64,000 nt of DNA from Pantoea agglomerans NBRC 102470 (GCF_001598475.1 NZ_BCZA01000006.1:124001-188000); one strand, 5' to 3'. Numbered from the stretch's first letter, positions 24,929 to 34,948 are shown. The notes: generated from the letters alone by a model not told the origin. Made by a program: numbers and translations.

Positions 24929-26119
24929 ATGAACCCCACATTGACGCCTCAGGCTGCTGCCCGCACCACGCTTTTCAGTTTTACCGGTGCGGCGCTGATT
25001 TCCGCCACCAGCAGTGCGCCAACGCCGCTCTACCCACTTTATCGCAGCCTGTTCCATTTGACGCCGACCATGCTGACGCTGATCTTTGGTGCCTATGCTT
25101 TCGCGTTGCTGGCCGCGCTGCTGACGGTCGGTAAAGTGTCCGACTATACCGGCCGCCGCCCGCTGATGCTGCTGGCGCTGGCGATCAATGCGGTCGCGCT
25201 GGTGATCTTTATGTCTGCCAACTCTGCCACCACCTTAATCGCCGCCCGGCTGGTGCAGGGCTTTGCAACCGGTATTGCCTTACCGACCTTTGGTGCCAGC
25301 CTGATTGACGCCAGTAAAACCCGTGGGCCACTGCTGAACTCATTCACCGCCTTTCTGGGGATGACGCTGGGCACGCTGGCGGGCGGCATACTGGTCACCT
25401 TTGCGCCCTTTCCCACGGTGACGCTTTACGCGCTGCTGCTGATACTGATGCTGGTTGCCATGGCGCTGTTGCCGCTAATACCAGAAACCATTGCGCCTCA
25501 GCCGGGTGTTCTGGCCGCACTGCGACCTCAGGTCAGCATACCGCGACGCGCGCTGGGCCCGCTGTTAATGGTGACGCCGGTTAATATCGCAACCTGGATG
25601 CTGGGCGGATTTTACCTTTCACTGATGCCCTCAATGGTGGCGAACGCAACCGGCCTGACATCGCCTTTTATCGGCGGCTCGATTGTGGCGACGCTGATGC
25701 TGAGCGCAACGGCAGCAGTATTTCTCTTTCGCCCGTTACCGCCTGCGCGGGCATTAGTTATCGGTACGCTGATGCTGATAGCGGGCGTCAGCGTCACGCT
25801 TGCGGGCCTTTCTCTGCACAGCGTGGCCTGGCTCTATCTCGGCACTGCCATTGCGGGTCAGGGATTTGGATCGATTTTCTCCAGCGTGCTGAAGATCATT
25901 ATGCAGTTAGCTGAAAGTCATGAACGCGCCGGACTGTTCTCCGCCTTTTTGATCAAAAGCTATCTCGCCTTTGCCCTCCCTGCGATTGCCGCCGGAATGG
26001 CAGCGCCGCATATCGGGCTGAACCATACCGCCTGGTTCTATGGCATGACCATCATCGTGCTGGCACTGGTGTCGCTGCTGGCGATCAGAGGTCGCGCTTT
26101 AGCCGGAGCGGCCAGTTAA
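24929..26119 (+). CDS. MFS exporter (DHA1-like)
   Basis: A 396-residue, 12-span major facilitator. Motif A between spans 2 and 3 reads GKVSDYTGRRPLML, and LVQGFATGIALPTFGASLID follows. The drug:proton antiporter-1 type is likely but the substrate is unknown. ATG 24929 is preferred to GTG 24920 because AAGG (24917-24920) sits 8 bases before it. It is preceded by two copies of the TetR-type operator seen at 19.3 kb, implying control by the TetR protein encoded at 18710-19297. Confidence 0.83.
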   Translation: MNPTLTPQAAARTTLFSFTGAALISATSSAPTPLYPLYRSLFHLTPTMLTLIFGAYAFALLAALLTVGKVSDYTGRRPLMLLALAINAVALVIFMSANSATTLIAARLVQGFATGIALPTFGASLIDASKTRGPLLNSFTAFLGMTLGTLAGGILVTFAPFPTVTLYALLLILMLVAMALLPLIPETIAPQPGVLAALRPQVSIPRRALGPLLMVTPVNIATWMLGGFYLSLMPSMVANATGLTSPFIGGSIVATLMLSATAAVFLFRPLPPARALVIGTLMLIAGVSVTLAGLSLHSVAWLYLGTAIAGQGFGSIFSSVLKIIMQLAESHERAGLFSAFLIKSYLAFALPAIAAGMAAPHIGLNHTAWFYGMTIIVLALVSLLAIRGRALAGAAS

Positions 26120-26228
26120 TAAACGCGCCCGACGCGGCCAGATATCTGCCGCGTCATCCACAAACGGTAATTTTCACTTACACTCAACGGATTAATTTCA
26201 GGCGCAGTTGCTGCGTGATACCGTGAGT

Positions 26229-29200
26229 ATGATGTCGAAATCCCAATCTGATGCGGTCTTAGCCCGGTTTTCATCCGCCACACGACGCTGGTTTTCTGCC
26301 ACCTTTGCTGCTCCCACGCCGGTGCAGCAGGCGGCATGGCAGGCGATAGCCAGCGGAGAGCATGCGCTGGTGATCGCCCCGACCGGTTCAGGGAAGACGC
26401 TGGCGGCCTTCCTCACCGCCATCGACACGCTGTTTCAGTTCCGAACCGCGCAGCCCTCACCTGCACGTGAAACGACCACCCGCATACTTTATATTTCACC
26501 GGTTAAAGCGCTGGCCGCGGACGTACAGCGCAACCTTAATCTGCCGCTGGCAGGCGTTTACGCTGAGCGGCAGGCGCTGAATGAGCCAGAGATCACTCTG
26601 AATATCGGAATGCGATCCGGCGATACGCCCAGTGCAGAGCGCGCCAGGCTGGTGCGCCGCCCGCCCGATATCCTGATCACCACGCCCGAGTCACTGTTTC
26701 TGATGCTGACCTCAAAAGCGCGAACGACGCTGCAGGGCGTGACCACGGTCATCGTCGATGAGGTGCATGCGGTGGCGGGATCGAAGCGGGGTTCCCAGCT
26801 GGCGCTGAGCCTGGAGAGGCTGGATGCGCTGCTGCCACAGCCCGCCCAGCGTATCGGGCTTTCCGCTACGGTAAGGCCGGTTGAGCGGGTCGCCGCCTTC
26901 CTTGGCGGCTGTCAGCCCGTTCAGGTCGTTAATCCGGCCGCCGATCGGACGCTGCACCTGACCATCGAGGTTCCGGTCGAAGATATGACCGATATCGCCA
27001 GCCCCGATGACCTGACCGGTGAAGCCACCTCTGCCAGCGGTTCGATCTGGCCGCACATTGAAGCGCGCATTCTGCAGCAGGTCATGTCCCATCGCGCCAC
27101 GCTGGTGTTTGTGAATTCGCGTGGCCTGGCGGAAAAGCTGACTGCGCGGCTCAATGCGCGTTATCTGGCGCAGCAGACAACCGCTGGCGATTGGGATGCA
27201 GAACCGGACGACAGTGATGATCTTATTGCCCGCTCGCATCACGGTTCTGTCTCGAAGGAGCAGCGAGGCGAGATTGAAGCCGCACTGAAGCTGGGCAGAC
27301 TGCGTTGCGTGGTGGCGACTTCCAGTCTGGAACTTGGCATTGATATGGGGCCGGTGGATCTGGTGATCCAGGTGGGCGCACCGCTTTCAGTCGCCAGCGC
27401 ACTGCAGCGGGTGGGACGCGCCGGACATCAGGTTGGCGGCGTATCAACCGGCATCCTGTTTCCGCGCACCCGGCGCGATCTGCTGGATTCGGCCGTCATA
27501 TTGCAGTCAATGCGTGCGGGCCAGCTCGATGCGCTGGCTCCGCCGCGTAACCCGCTCGATATTCTGGCGCAGCAAACCCTGGCGGCCGTCGCAATGGATC
27601 CCTTACAGGTCGATGATTGGTACGCGCAGGTCTGCCGGGCCGATCCGTTTCGCACTCTGTCGCGTCGGCTGTTTGATGCCACGCTCGATATGCTGGCGGG
27701 TAAGTTTCCCTCAGACGCTTTTGCTCAGCTGCGGCCGCAGCTGGTGTGGGATCGTCAGAGCGGATTGCTGACGCCGCGACCCGGCGCTCAGCATCTGGCC
27801 GTGACCAGCGGCGGCACCATTCCCGATCGCGGCATGTTCAGCGTCATCCTGCCGGAAGGCGAAGAGCAGGCTGGCTCACGTCGTGTCGGCGAACTGGATG
27901 AAGAGATGGTCTATGAGTCGCGGGTCAATGACATTATTACCCTGGGCGCAACGTCGTGGCGGATTCAGCAGATTACCCACGACCAGGTACTGGTGGTGCC
28001 TGCGCCAGGCCGTCCGGCTCGTCTGCCTTTCTGGCGCGGAGAAGGTGTGGGCCGCTCGGCCGATTCGGGTGCCAGTCTCGGGCTGTTTCTGCGTCATCTG
28101 AGTGCGGCTTCACCGGCGGATGCGCAGGAGCAGTTGCGCGCGCTGGGGCTGGATGCCCGCGCAGTCACAAATCTGCTGGCTTTGCTGGCTGAACAACGCA
28201 CCGCGACCGGCGTACTGCCGGACGATCGCACATTGCTGATCGAACGCTGCCGTGACGAAATCGGCGACTGGCGGGTGATCCTGCATTCGCCCTGGGGAAA
28301 GCGGGTCAATGCGCCCTGGGCGCTGGCGATTGCCGCCCGAATCCAGCAACGCCTGGGCATTGATGCTTCTGTTGCGGCCAGCGATGACGGCATTGTGGCC
28401 CGCTTTCCCGCCAGCGAGGGAGTGTTACCCGGCGCTGACCTGTTTATGTTCGACGCCGACCAGTTGACCCGGGAGGTCACTGAGAGTGTCGGTCAGTCGG
28501 CGCTGTTTGCCGCCCGCTTCCGTGAATGTGCCTCACGCGCTCTGCTGCTGCCGAGGCGTAATCCGGGCAAACGATCGCCGCTCTGGCAGCAGCGGCTGCG
28601 CGCCGGTCAGTTGCTGGAAGTCGCACGACAGTATGACGATTTCCCCATCCTTATCGAAACCACACGCGAATGTCTGCAGGATGTCTACGATCTGCCTGCC
28701 CTGCACCAGCTGATGAAACAGATGGCACAGGGAAAGGTAAAGCTGGTCGAGGTGACGACCGAACAGCCCTCCCCTTTTGCCGCGCCGCTGCTGTTTGGCT
28801 ATGTTGCAGAGTTTATTTACGCCAGCGACGCCCCTCAGGCAGAACGGCGCGCCTCACTGCTGGCGCTCGACAGTAACCTGCTGGGTGAGCTGCTCGGCCA
28901 GACCAGCAAGCGTGATTTGCTGGCACCTGACGTCGTTGAGCAGGTTGAAAAGGAACTGCAGCGCATTGATTCCCGCTATCAGGCGCAGCACACCGAAGGC
29001 ATTATCGATCTGCTGCGCGATCTTGGCCCGCTCGCGGTTGCCGGTATTGCGGCACGTTTCAGTGGCAACGCCCAGCAGATCGCGGAAGCCATAACGCAGT
29101 TCGATGCCGCGCAGCGAATGATCCCGATCACCCTTGCCGGTGAAGAGCGCTGGGCGATCATTGAAGATGCAGCCCGCCTGCGCGATGCACTGGCCGTTGT

Positions 29201-30761
29201 ACTGCCTGACGATCTGCCCGAAACATTTCTGGAGCCGCAGGCCGATCCGCTACGCGATCTCATTAATCGCTACGCCCGAACCCATACCCTGTTCACTGCC
29301 CGACAGCTGGCCACGTATTTTGGTCTGGGTATCGCCATTGTGAATGAGGTGCTGCTTTCCCTGCATCAGCAGGGCAACCTGCTCAATATGGGTTCGCCAG
29401 AGGGCGCATCGGATACGGAGTGGGTTTCCACAGAGATCTTTAAACGGTTACGCTTACGTTCACTGCAATCAGCACGTGAAGCAACCCGGCCTGTTCCACC
29501 TGCCGCCTGGATCAACCTGCTGCTGGAGCGTCACGGTGTGCTTAACACGCAGCGTGAAGAGCATCACGGGGTTAACGGGCTGTTGCGGGTAGTTGAGCAA
29601 CTTGCGGGCGTGCCGCTACCGGCCTCGCTGTGGGAGTCACAAATCCTGCGCGCCAGGATAGCCGACTATCAGCCCGCGATGCTCGATGAACTGTTAGCCA
29701 GTGGCGAGGTTACCTGGTGCGGACATAAAGCGCTGGGTCAGAATGATGGGTTGATCTCGCTGCACCTCACGGAATATGCCGCTGAAACACTGCCGGTGAT
29801 TGACACCACACAGCCTCTGACGCCGATTCAGCAGGCGACTCTCGACGCATTGAGCCGGGGTGGCTCGTGGTTTGTTCATGAGATCATGGCACAGATGGAC
29901 GAGGCAGAGACGCAAACCACCGACGTTTATGCTGCCCTGTGGCAACTGGTGTGGCAGGGCTATGTCACCGCCGATAGCTGGATTGCGGTGCGTGGGCTGC
30001 TGACCACGCCAGGCGCCCCCCGTTCACGTCCCGCGCGTACCCTGCGCACCCATTTTGGTCAGCGTTTTACCCCGGGCGCACTTTCTGCACGCCGACCAGC
30101 GGTCAACACGCTGGCTGGTCGCTGGTCGCGGGTTAACCGACAGGAGGTTGCTCCTGCCCGGCTGGCCCTGTCGCTGGTGGAAAATCTTCTCGACCGTTAT
30201 GGGGTGATCAGCCGGGGTAGCGCGATATCGGAACAGATCCCGGGAGGATTCCCGGCGTTACAGCCGGTATTACGCAGCATGGAAGATGCCGGACGGCTGC
30301 TGCGTGGCCGGTTTGTCGCTGGTGCGGGCGGCGCGCAGTTTGCCGACCATAACACCATTGAGCGGCTGCGGGAGCTGGCAGAAAAGCCGCTGACCGCGAC
30401 AGAGGCTGTGGCGCTGGCCGCACCGGACCCGGCAAATCCGTTTGGCGCGTTACTGAGCTGGCCGCTCCACGCCAGCGGCATCCGCCCGACCCGCCGTCAG
30501 GGGGGACGCGTGGTGATTGCAGGCGGCGCGCTGGTGCTTTATCTGACGCCGGGAGGCAAAGAGTTGCTGACATTCATCGACGATCCCGCGCTGCATCAGA
30601 TCGCGGTGGCGGCGCTGGGCCTGGCACTGAAGCGTGAAAAGCCCGCGAGTTTCACGCTGGAGAAGGTAGATGGTGAACCGGTTTCGCAGTCACCGCTGCT
30701 TAACGCGTTGCGACATGCCGGATTTTCACGGGTACCACAGGGGTTTAGCTGGTATAGCTGA
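26229..30761 (+). CDS. lhr: Lhr-type large ATP-dependent helicase
   Basis: A 1510-residue superfamily-2 helicase; E. coli Lhr is 1538 residues. Motif I APTGSGKT lies at about residue 50, motif II DEVH (VIVDEVHAVAG), motif III LSATVRP, and motif VI QRVGRAGHQ. These are followed by the winged-helix, Lhr-core and long C-terminal extension expected of the full-length type. Lhr translocates 3' to 5' on single-stranded DNA and unwinds RNA:DNA hybrids; a DNA-repair role and a glycosylase activity have been reported in the family. ATG 26229 is chosen within MLRDTVSMMSK. The 3' end overlaps the convergent LysR gene by 36 bp. Confidence 0.92.
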   Translation: MMSKSQSDAVLARFSSATRRWFSATFAAPTPVQQAAWQAIASGEHALVIAPTGSGKTLAAFLTAIDTLFQFRTAQPSPARETTTRILYISPVKALAADVQRNLNLPLAGVYAERQALNEPEITLNIGMRSGDTPSAERARLVRRPPDILITTPESLFLMLTSKARTTLQGVTTVIVDEVHAVAGSKRGSQLALSLERLDALLPQPAQRIGLSATVRPVERVAAFLGGCQPVQVVNPAADRTLHLTIEVPVEDMTDIASPDDLTGEATSASGSIWPHIEARILQQVMSHRATLVFVNSRGLAEKLTARLNARYLAQQTTAGDWDAEPDDSDDLIARSHHGSVSKEQRGEIEAALKLGRLRCVVATSSLELGIDMGPVDLVIQVGAPLSVASALQRVGRAGHQVGGVSTGILFPRTRRDLLDSAVILQSMRAGQLDALAPPRNPLDILAQQTLAAVAMDPLQVDDWYAQVCRADPFRTLSRRLFDATLDMLAGKFPSDAFAQLRPQLVWDRQSGLLTPRPGAQHLAVTSGGTIPDRGMFSVILPEGEEQAGSRRVGELDEEMVYESRVNDIITLGATSWRIQQITHDQVLVVPAPGRPARLPFWRGEGVGRSADSGASLGLFLRHLSAASPADAQEQLRALGLDARAVTNLLALLAEQRTATGVLPDDRTLLIERCRDEIGDWRVILHSPWGKRVNAPWALAIAARIQQRLGIDASVAASDDGIVARFPASEGVLPGADLFMFDADQLTREVTESVGQSALFAARFRECASRALLLPRRNPGKRSPLWQQRLRAGQLLEVARQYDDFPILIETTRECLQDVYDLPALHQLMKQMAQGKVKLVEVTTEQPSPFAAPLLFGYVAEFIYASDAPQAERRASLLALDSNLLGELLGQTSKRDLLAPDVVEQVEKELQRIDSRYQAQHTEGIIDLLRDLGPLAVAGIAARFSGNAQQIAEAITQFDAAQRMIPITLAGEERWAIIEDAARLRDALAVVLPDDLPETFLEPQADPLRDLINRYARTHTLFTARQLATYFGLGIAIVNEVLLSLHQQGNLLNMGSPEGASDTEWVSTEIFKRLRLRSLQSAREATRPVPPAAWINLLLERHGVLNTQREEHHGVNGLLRVVEQLAGVPLPASLWESQILRARIADYQPAMLDELLASGEVTWCGHKALGQNDGLISLHLTEYAAETLPVIDTTQPLTPIQQATLDALSRGGSWFVHEIMAQMDEAETQTTDVYAALWQLVWQGYVTADSWIAVRGLLTTPGAPRSRPARTLRTHFGQRFTPGALSARRPAVNTLAGRWSRVNRQEVAPARLALSLVENLLDRYGVISRGSAISEQIPGGFPALQPVLRSMEDAGRLLRGRFVAGAGGAQFADHNTIERLRELAEKPLTATEAVALAAPDPANPFGALLSWPLHASGIRPTRRQGGRVVIAGGALVLYLTPGGKELLTFIDDPALHQIAVAALGLALKREKPASFTLEKVDGEPVSQSPLLNALRHAGFSRVPQGFSWYS

Positions 30762-31673
30762 GTTGTTTTCGCGCCCGTTTTTTTCGCGGACAAAGTCGAT
30801 AAAAGCCTGAAGCGGAGCGGGGATCAGGCGGCGATCGTTGTAATAGAGCCACGGACCAGAGAAAGTCAGCCACCAGGGTTGCAGCAGCGGTTCCAGCCTG
30901 CCGCTGTCAAGGGCTGGCCTGAGCCACTCGTCAAACAGATATATCACGCCGCTTCCGGCGATGGCCGCCTCCACCGCCAGATCCATTGCGCCACCGACCG
31001 AAACCACCAGCGGCCCGCTGGTTTCAACGCTGATCTCTTCGCCCTCGTGGCTGAAGGTCCAGTCAGCCATGATGCCGCTGGCATAACGGCCACGCAGACA
31101 GCGATGATGGATCAGGTCGCGCGGATGTTCCGGTCGGCCATGTTCTGCCAGATAAGCCGGAGAAGCCGCCAGCGCGAACCGTTGCTGTCTGGGGCCAATG
31201 GGCATCGCCACCATATCCTGCTCCAGCCGCTCATCATAACGAATTCCGGCGTCACAACCGTCACGAAAGACATCCTGCACGCTGCTCTCCGCCACAATTT
31301 CCAGCCGGATGTCGGGATAACGCTGCAAAAATTCCGGCACCAGCGCGGGCAGCACCAGCCGCGTAGCACTGACCGGCACATTCAGCCGCAGCGTGCCACC
31401 AGGGGTGTTACGGTAGCGATTAACCGCATCCAGCGCGGCGTTAACTTCATTGATCGCGGGCAGCAGACGTTCCATCAGCGCCCTGCCCGCTTCGGTTAAC
31501 ACCACGGTGCGGGTGGTGCGGTGAAACAGACGAATGCCCAGCTGTTGTTCCGCCCGTCGTACCGCATCGCTCAGGCGTGACGCATTGCTGCCGGTGACGC
31601 GTGCCGCTTCCCGAAACCCTCCCGCTTTTGCCACCGCCACGACGGCATCCAGCAGCGCCATATCGATCGCCAT
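30726..31673 (-). CDS. LysR-family regulator of the aldo/keto reductase gene
   Basis: A 315-residue LysR regulator: HTH in residues 4-62 (MALLDAVVAVAKAGGFREAARVTGSNASRLSDAVRRAE) and effector domain from about residue 92 (GTLRLNVPVSATRLVLPALVPEF). Divergent from the aldo/keto reductase with 95 bp between starts, which is a typical regulator-target pair. The last ~12 codons overlap the end of lhr. Confidence 0.85.
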   Translation of the reverse strand: MAIDMALLDAVVAVAKAGGFREAARVTGSNASRLSDAVRRAEQQLGIRLFHRTTRTVVLTEAGRALMERLLPAINEVNAALDAVNRYRNTPGGTLRLNVPVSATRLVLPALVPEFLQRYPDIRLEIVAESSVQDVFRDGCDAGIRYDERLEQDMVAMPIGPRQQRFALAASPAYLAEHGRPEHPRDLIHHRCLRGRYASGIMADWTFSHEGEEISVETSGPLVVSVGGAMDLAVEAAIAGSGVIYLFDEWLRPALDSGRLEPLLQPWWLTFSGPWLYYNDRRLIPAPLQAFIDFVREKNGRENNSAIPAKPLWYP

Positions 31674-31768
31674 TGTGCATCACCCCGTACAGTCTGTCCT
31701 GATTTCACCGGATAGTTGCACAGCTGAATCACCGTTACAATTGATCTACATTCACGCAGGAGGTTTTC

Positions 31769-32623
31769 ATGTCAAACACCACCATGACTTTTACGTTAGG
31801 CGATCGTGAAGTTAACCGTATTGGCTACGGCGCAATGCAACTGGCCGGGCCGGGCGTGTTCGGCCCGGTAAAAGATGAAGCCCGGGCAATCCAGGTTTTG
31901 CGCGATGCTGTCGCGGCAGGCGTTAATCATATCGACACCAGCGACTTTTATGGCCCGCACGAAACCAACCAGCTGATTAAAAAGGCGCTCCATCCCTATC
32001 CGCAGGATCTCTGCATTGTCACCAAAGTGGGTGCCCGACGCGACGCCAAAGGCGGCTGGCTGGCGGCGATGGAGCCAGAGGCGCTGAAGCAGGCAGTTGA
32101 AGATAACCTGCGCAACCTGGGGCTGGATGTGATTGAAGTGGTGAACCTGCGCAGTATGTTGCATCCGGCCAGGCCCAAAGAAGGCTCTCTGAAGCCACAA
32201 CTGGAGGCGCTGCTGGCGTTACAGGCACGCGGACTGATTCGCCATATTGGCCTGAGTAACGTTACCGCCACGCAGATCGCAGAAGCTCAGGCGATGACGC
32301 CGATTGTCTGCGTGCAGAATATGTATAACCTGGCGCATCGACAGGATGATGAGCTGGTGGATCAGCTGGCGCAGCAGGGAATTGCGTATGTGCCGTTCTT
32401 CCCGCTGGGCGGCTTTTCTCCGTTGCAGTCGGATCAGCTTAATGAAATGGCTGCATCCCTGAATGCCACGCCGATGCAGGTCGCACTTGCGTGGCTGCTG
32501 CGGCGATCGCCAAATATTCTGCTGATTCCAGGCACCTCTTCCCCGGAACATCTTAAAGAGAATCTTGCCAGCGGCAGCCTGGAACTGTCGGATGATGTGA
32601 TGGAAAAGCTGAACGCTATTTAA
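31769..32623 (+). CDS. Aldo/keto reductase (YdbC-like)
   Basis: A 284-residue TIM-barrel NADPH reductase. The catalytic tetrad is visible: D (HIDTSDFYG), Y56-region tyrosine in the same motif, K (CIVTKVGARRD) and a later position where the usual His is replaced in NLRSM. The set GYGAMQLAGPGVFGP and LRNLGLDVIEVVNLR match the E. coli YdbC group, reported as pyridoxal reductases. ATG 31769 follows AGGAGG. Divergent LysR neighbour probably controls it. Confidence 0.83.
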   Translation: MSNTTMTFTLGDREVNRIGYGAMQLAGPGVFGPVKDEARAIQVLRDAVAAGVNHIDTSDFYGPHETNQLIKKALHPYPQDLCIVTKVGARRDAKGGWLAAMEPEALKQAVEDNLRNLGLDVIEVVNLRSMLHPARPKEGSLKPQLEALLALQARGLIRHIGLSNVTATQIAEAQAMTPIVCVQNMYNLAHRQDDELVDQLAQQGIAYVPFFPLGGFSPLQSDQLNEMAASLNATPMQVALAWLLRRSPNILLIPGTSSPEHLKENLASGSLELSDDVMEKLNAI

Positions 32624-32626
32624 CAT

Positions 32627-32651
32627 CAGGCCCGCACGATGCGGGCCTGAT
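32627..32651 (+). terminator. Terminator after aldo/keto reductase
   Basis: CAGGCCCGCA / TGCGGGCCTG perfect stem with a short loop (CGA) between convergent genes; no long T-run. Confidence 0.65.
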
Positions 32652-32662
32652 GCTGTACTGAT

Positions 32663-34162
32663 TCAGAAACTGCTGAGGCAGGCCGCAAGTTGCGGCTTGT
32701 CGCTACAACTGATGTGATGATCGATTCGGTTAATCATATAAGGATAAAACGGGTTAGAGGTGGCGCGCATAATTGAGTCCAGCCCGACAATCAGCACTGC
32801 ACTCTCGCCGCGCAGTGACAACGTCCCAAAACTGATACCAAACTCATTCTTCTGCGCGGGCGCACTGCCATATAACCCATCCTCGGCCGGGAACGGAATC
32901 GCAACGTGCGACAGCGAGTAGAGACCCGCAGGATAGGCAATTGCCAGCGGCTGAATCCGTTCCTGCATCTCTCCCGCGGGAACGCTTTTTGTCACCATCT
33001 CCAGTGAGGTGGCGGAGGCATTAGTGATCACCGTGGATGAGTAATTCCGACGCGCTGCAGGCAACAGCTGATTAACCGCGGTATATGAGGAGTGGCGGAA
33101 TAACGGACTGACGCTGACCGCCTGATTGATATCGAACAGCACCAGTTCGCTGCCGTTCACTGGCAGATAATTATAGAGCGAGCGGATGACCGAAGGCGTA
33201 CTGACGGTGGAATCCATTACCGACTGAAAGGTTAGCACGGGCGGGAAACCGGAGAGCTGCTGATTACGCGCATATTGCAGGATCTCTTTCTGCAGCGCCT
33301 GCGTCAGCAAATAGGTCTGCCGGGCAGCGTGAACCGGAAAAGAGTTGTATTTAAACGGATTAAACTCCGGCACGATATTCAGCCAGGCCGTTTTCGAGAA
33401 GGCAGGGAAAACAGAGGGCAACCCGGCAACACCTGCGAACCGGGCAAAACGAGTCACACCGATCATCGGCGATAACAGAATCAACTGCTGCGGACGACGC
33501 AGCGTATGATCGCCCAGGCTGTCGAGCGCATATTTTACCGCCAGCGCCCCGCCGTTCGAGAAACCCACCAGATGCAGCGGCGTCTGCGTGCCCGCCAGCC
33601 GGGTCGCTTCCCGCACCGCCAGGCGTGTGGCGGCCATCCAGTCCTGCCAGTCAACATCGGTCAGACCCGCAGGCACCGTACCGTGACCCGGTAACCGTAT
33701 CGCCACCGCCACATAACCCTGCTGACGGTAAGCCTCTGCCACATGCCGCAGACTGTAAGGACTGTCGGTCAGTCCATGTAACAGCACTACCGCACCGCGC
33801 GGCCTGCCCTTCGGTTGCAGAATATAGGAACGGTTCCAGTCCTGCGCGAAATGCCCCGGATAGATCATGCTGCCAGCATAGTATCGGTTGAGTGGCGTTT
33901 TTTCTTCCGCATCCAGTCGGTCACTGACCTGTTGCTTCATCTCGTCGAACAGATGATTTTCGGCCTTGAGGTAGTCAGCATAGGTCGCATTATCAAGCTG
34001 TTCTACTGTCAGTTCATGCGGGACCCAGGTGTGCCAGCGATGTAACTCCGGCCCGCGCTCCGCTTCATAGATTCGAATAATCAGTAGCAGCAGTAACAAT
34101 ACTCCAGACACAATCGCAAGACGCCAGAGCCTGCGGGTGACGGTTTTCCACCTCCGGGTCAT
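32663..34162 (-). CDS. Membrane-anchored alpha/beta hydrolase
   Basis: A 499-residue protein with an N-terminal anchor (about 14-30, LAIVSGVLLLLLLIIRIY) and a periplasmic alpha/beta-hydrolase domain. The oxyanion region reads VVLLHGLTDSPYSLR, the nucleophile elbow is GFSNGG (around residue 200) and a His occurs late in the chain. This points to a lipase/acylesterase. It starts 18 bp after the pagP stop on the same strand, so the two are probably co-transcribed and may both act on envelope lipids. The substrate is not identifiable. Confidence 0.75.
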   Translation of the reverse strand: MTRRWKTVTRRLWRLAIVSGVLLLLLLIIRIYEAERGPELHRWHTWVPHELTVEQLDNATYADYLKAENHLFDEMKQQVSDRLDAEEKTPLNRYYAGSMIYPGHFAQDWNRSYILQPKGRPRGAVVLLHGLTDSPYSLRHVAEAYRQQGYVAVAIRLPGHGTVPAGLTDVDWQDWMAATRLAVREATRLAGTQTPLHLVGFSNGGALAVKYALDSLGDHTLRRPQQLILLSPMIGVTRFARFAGVAGLPSVFPAFSKTAWLNIVPEFNPFKYNSFPVHAARQTYLLTQALQKEILQYARNQQLSGFPPVLTFQSVMDSTVSTPSVIRSLYNYLPVNGSELVLFDINQAVSVSPLFRHSSYTAVNQLLPAARRNYSSTVITNASATSLEMVTKSVPAGEMQERIQPLAIAYPAGLYSLSHVAIPFPAEDGLYGSAPAQKNEFGISFGTLSLRGESAVLIVGLDSIMRATSNPFYPYMINRIDHHISCSDKPQLAACLSSF

Positions 34163-34180
34163 AAATCCTTTCCTGAAAAA

Positions 34181-34741
34181 TTAAAATGCATAGCGAAACC
34201 ACGCGAACAGCACGTTGCCATTATTGTACGTGCCCGGAATATAGGTGAACTGTACATTCAGCGCCTTATAACCGGCAGAGAACAGCGGCAGAATAATCGG
34301 TAGCGGAATATAGTTACCAAAATCTTCGCGTGCGGTGATACCGGCGGTTAATCCCGCGCCAAGACGAAAGTCCTGATTCGAACCAGGATACCAGCCCTTC
34401 TCCCAGCCATAACCGACAATCGGCTGCCACTCATTGTGTGAGTCTTTGAAAGCCATTGCATAAAGCGCGCTCCAGTTGCCGCTGTCGCTGTAGCGCGAAA
34501 TGCCCAGACCACCTCCCCAGGGATTCTCGTTATAGTTATCGGTTTTTTCTTTGTCGTACATAAAGCGGGCGTGCCAGCTGATAAATGGCAGGTAGAGATC
34601 GGTATGCTGAGGCGCGTTCCAGGTCTGCGCAACATCGTCAGTGAATCCATTCCACCAGGAGGAGATTGGTGTGTTTTCAGCATGCAATGGCGCAGCAGTC
34701 AGCAATGCGGCAAAAACTGCCGTCGTGGTTGAAATTTTCAT
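34181..34741 (-). CDS. pagP: Lipid A palmitoyltransferase PagP
   Basis: A 186-residue outer-membrane beta-barrel enzyme that moves palmitate from phospholipid to lipid A. Signal peptide of about 21 residues ([17 protein letters not shown]), then the PagP signature [35 protein letters not shown] with the catalytic His in WHAR and the later Ser/Asp positions; the rest is alternating strands ending in aromatic F, typical of outer-membrane proteins. In enterics the gene is PhoP-activated; a half-site GGTTAAG lies upstream but I see no complete PhoP box. Confidence 0.9.
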   Translation of the reverse strand: MKISTTTAVFAALLTAAPLHAENTPISSWWNGFTDDVAQTWNAPQHTDLYLPFISWHARFMYDKEKTDNYNENPWGGGLGISRYSDSGNWSALYAMAFKDSHNEWQPIVGYGWEKGWYPGSNQDFRLGAGLTAGITAREDFGNYIPLPIILPLFSAGYKALNVQFTYIPGTYNNGNVLFAWFRYAF

Positions 34742-34876
34742 AGTGCGTACCGGTCAGCGTGCGGAGCAGATGAAAAATGAGTATAGCGCAGAGCCTGAGG
34801 CAATCTTTGTCAGCGGTCATGCTTCGCTTAACCGGGGATTTCTGAAGACAATAACGACAGTTCATTAAGTCAGTTT

Positions 34877-34903
34877 CTGGCGATTTCAGCCTGAAATCGC
34901 CAG
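34877..34903. promoter_or_regulatory. Detached parS-like palindrome
   Basis: Perfect 13-bp inverted repeat around one central C: TGGCGA box, then ATTTCAG-C-CTGAAAT, then TCGCCA box. It has the same core as the candidates at 42413 and 42839 next to parB, but lies 8 kb away. Confidence 0.55.
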
Positions 34904-34932
34904 AACTGTATGGAAATTAATCGAGGGAAAAT

Positions 34933-34948
34933 TGCTGATTACAGTGAA
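34933..34948 (-). repeat. Detached iteron copy
   Basis: TGCTGATTACAGTGAA is the exact reverse complement of the iteron at 45302-45317. It lies over 10 kb from the main array. Confidence 0.6.

Noticed and set aside
34742-34876. Possible PhoP box upstream of pagP
   Set aside because: Only one half-site (GGTTAAG) was seen; a direct repeat with the right spacing is missing.
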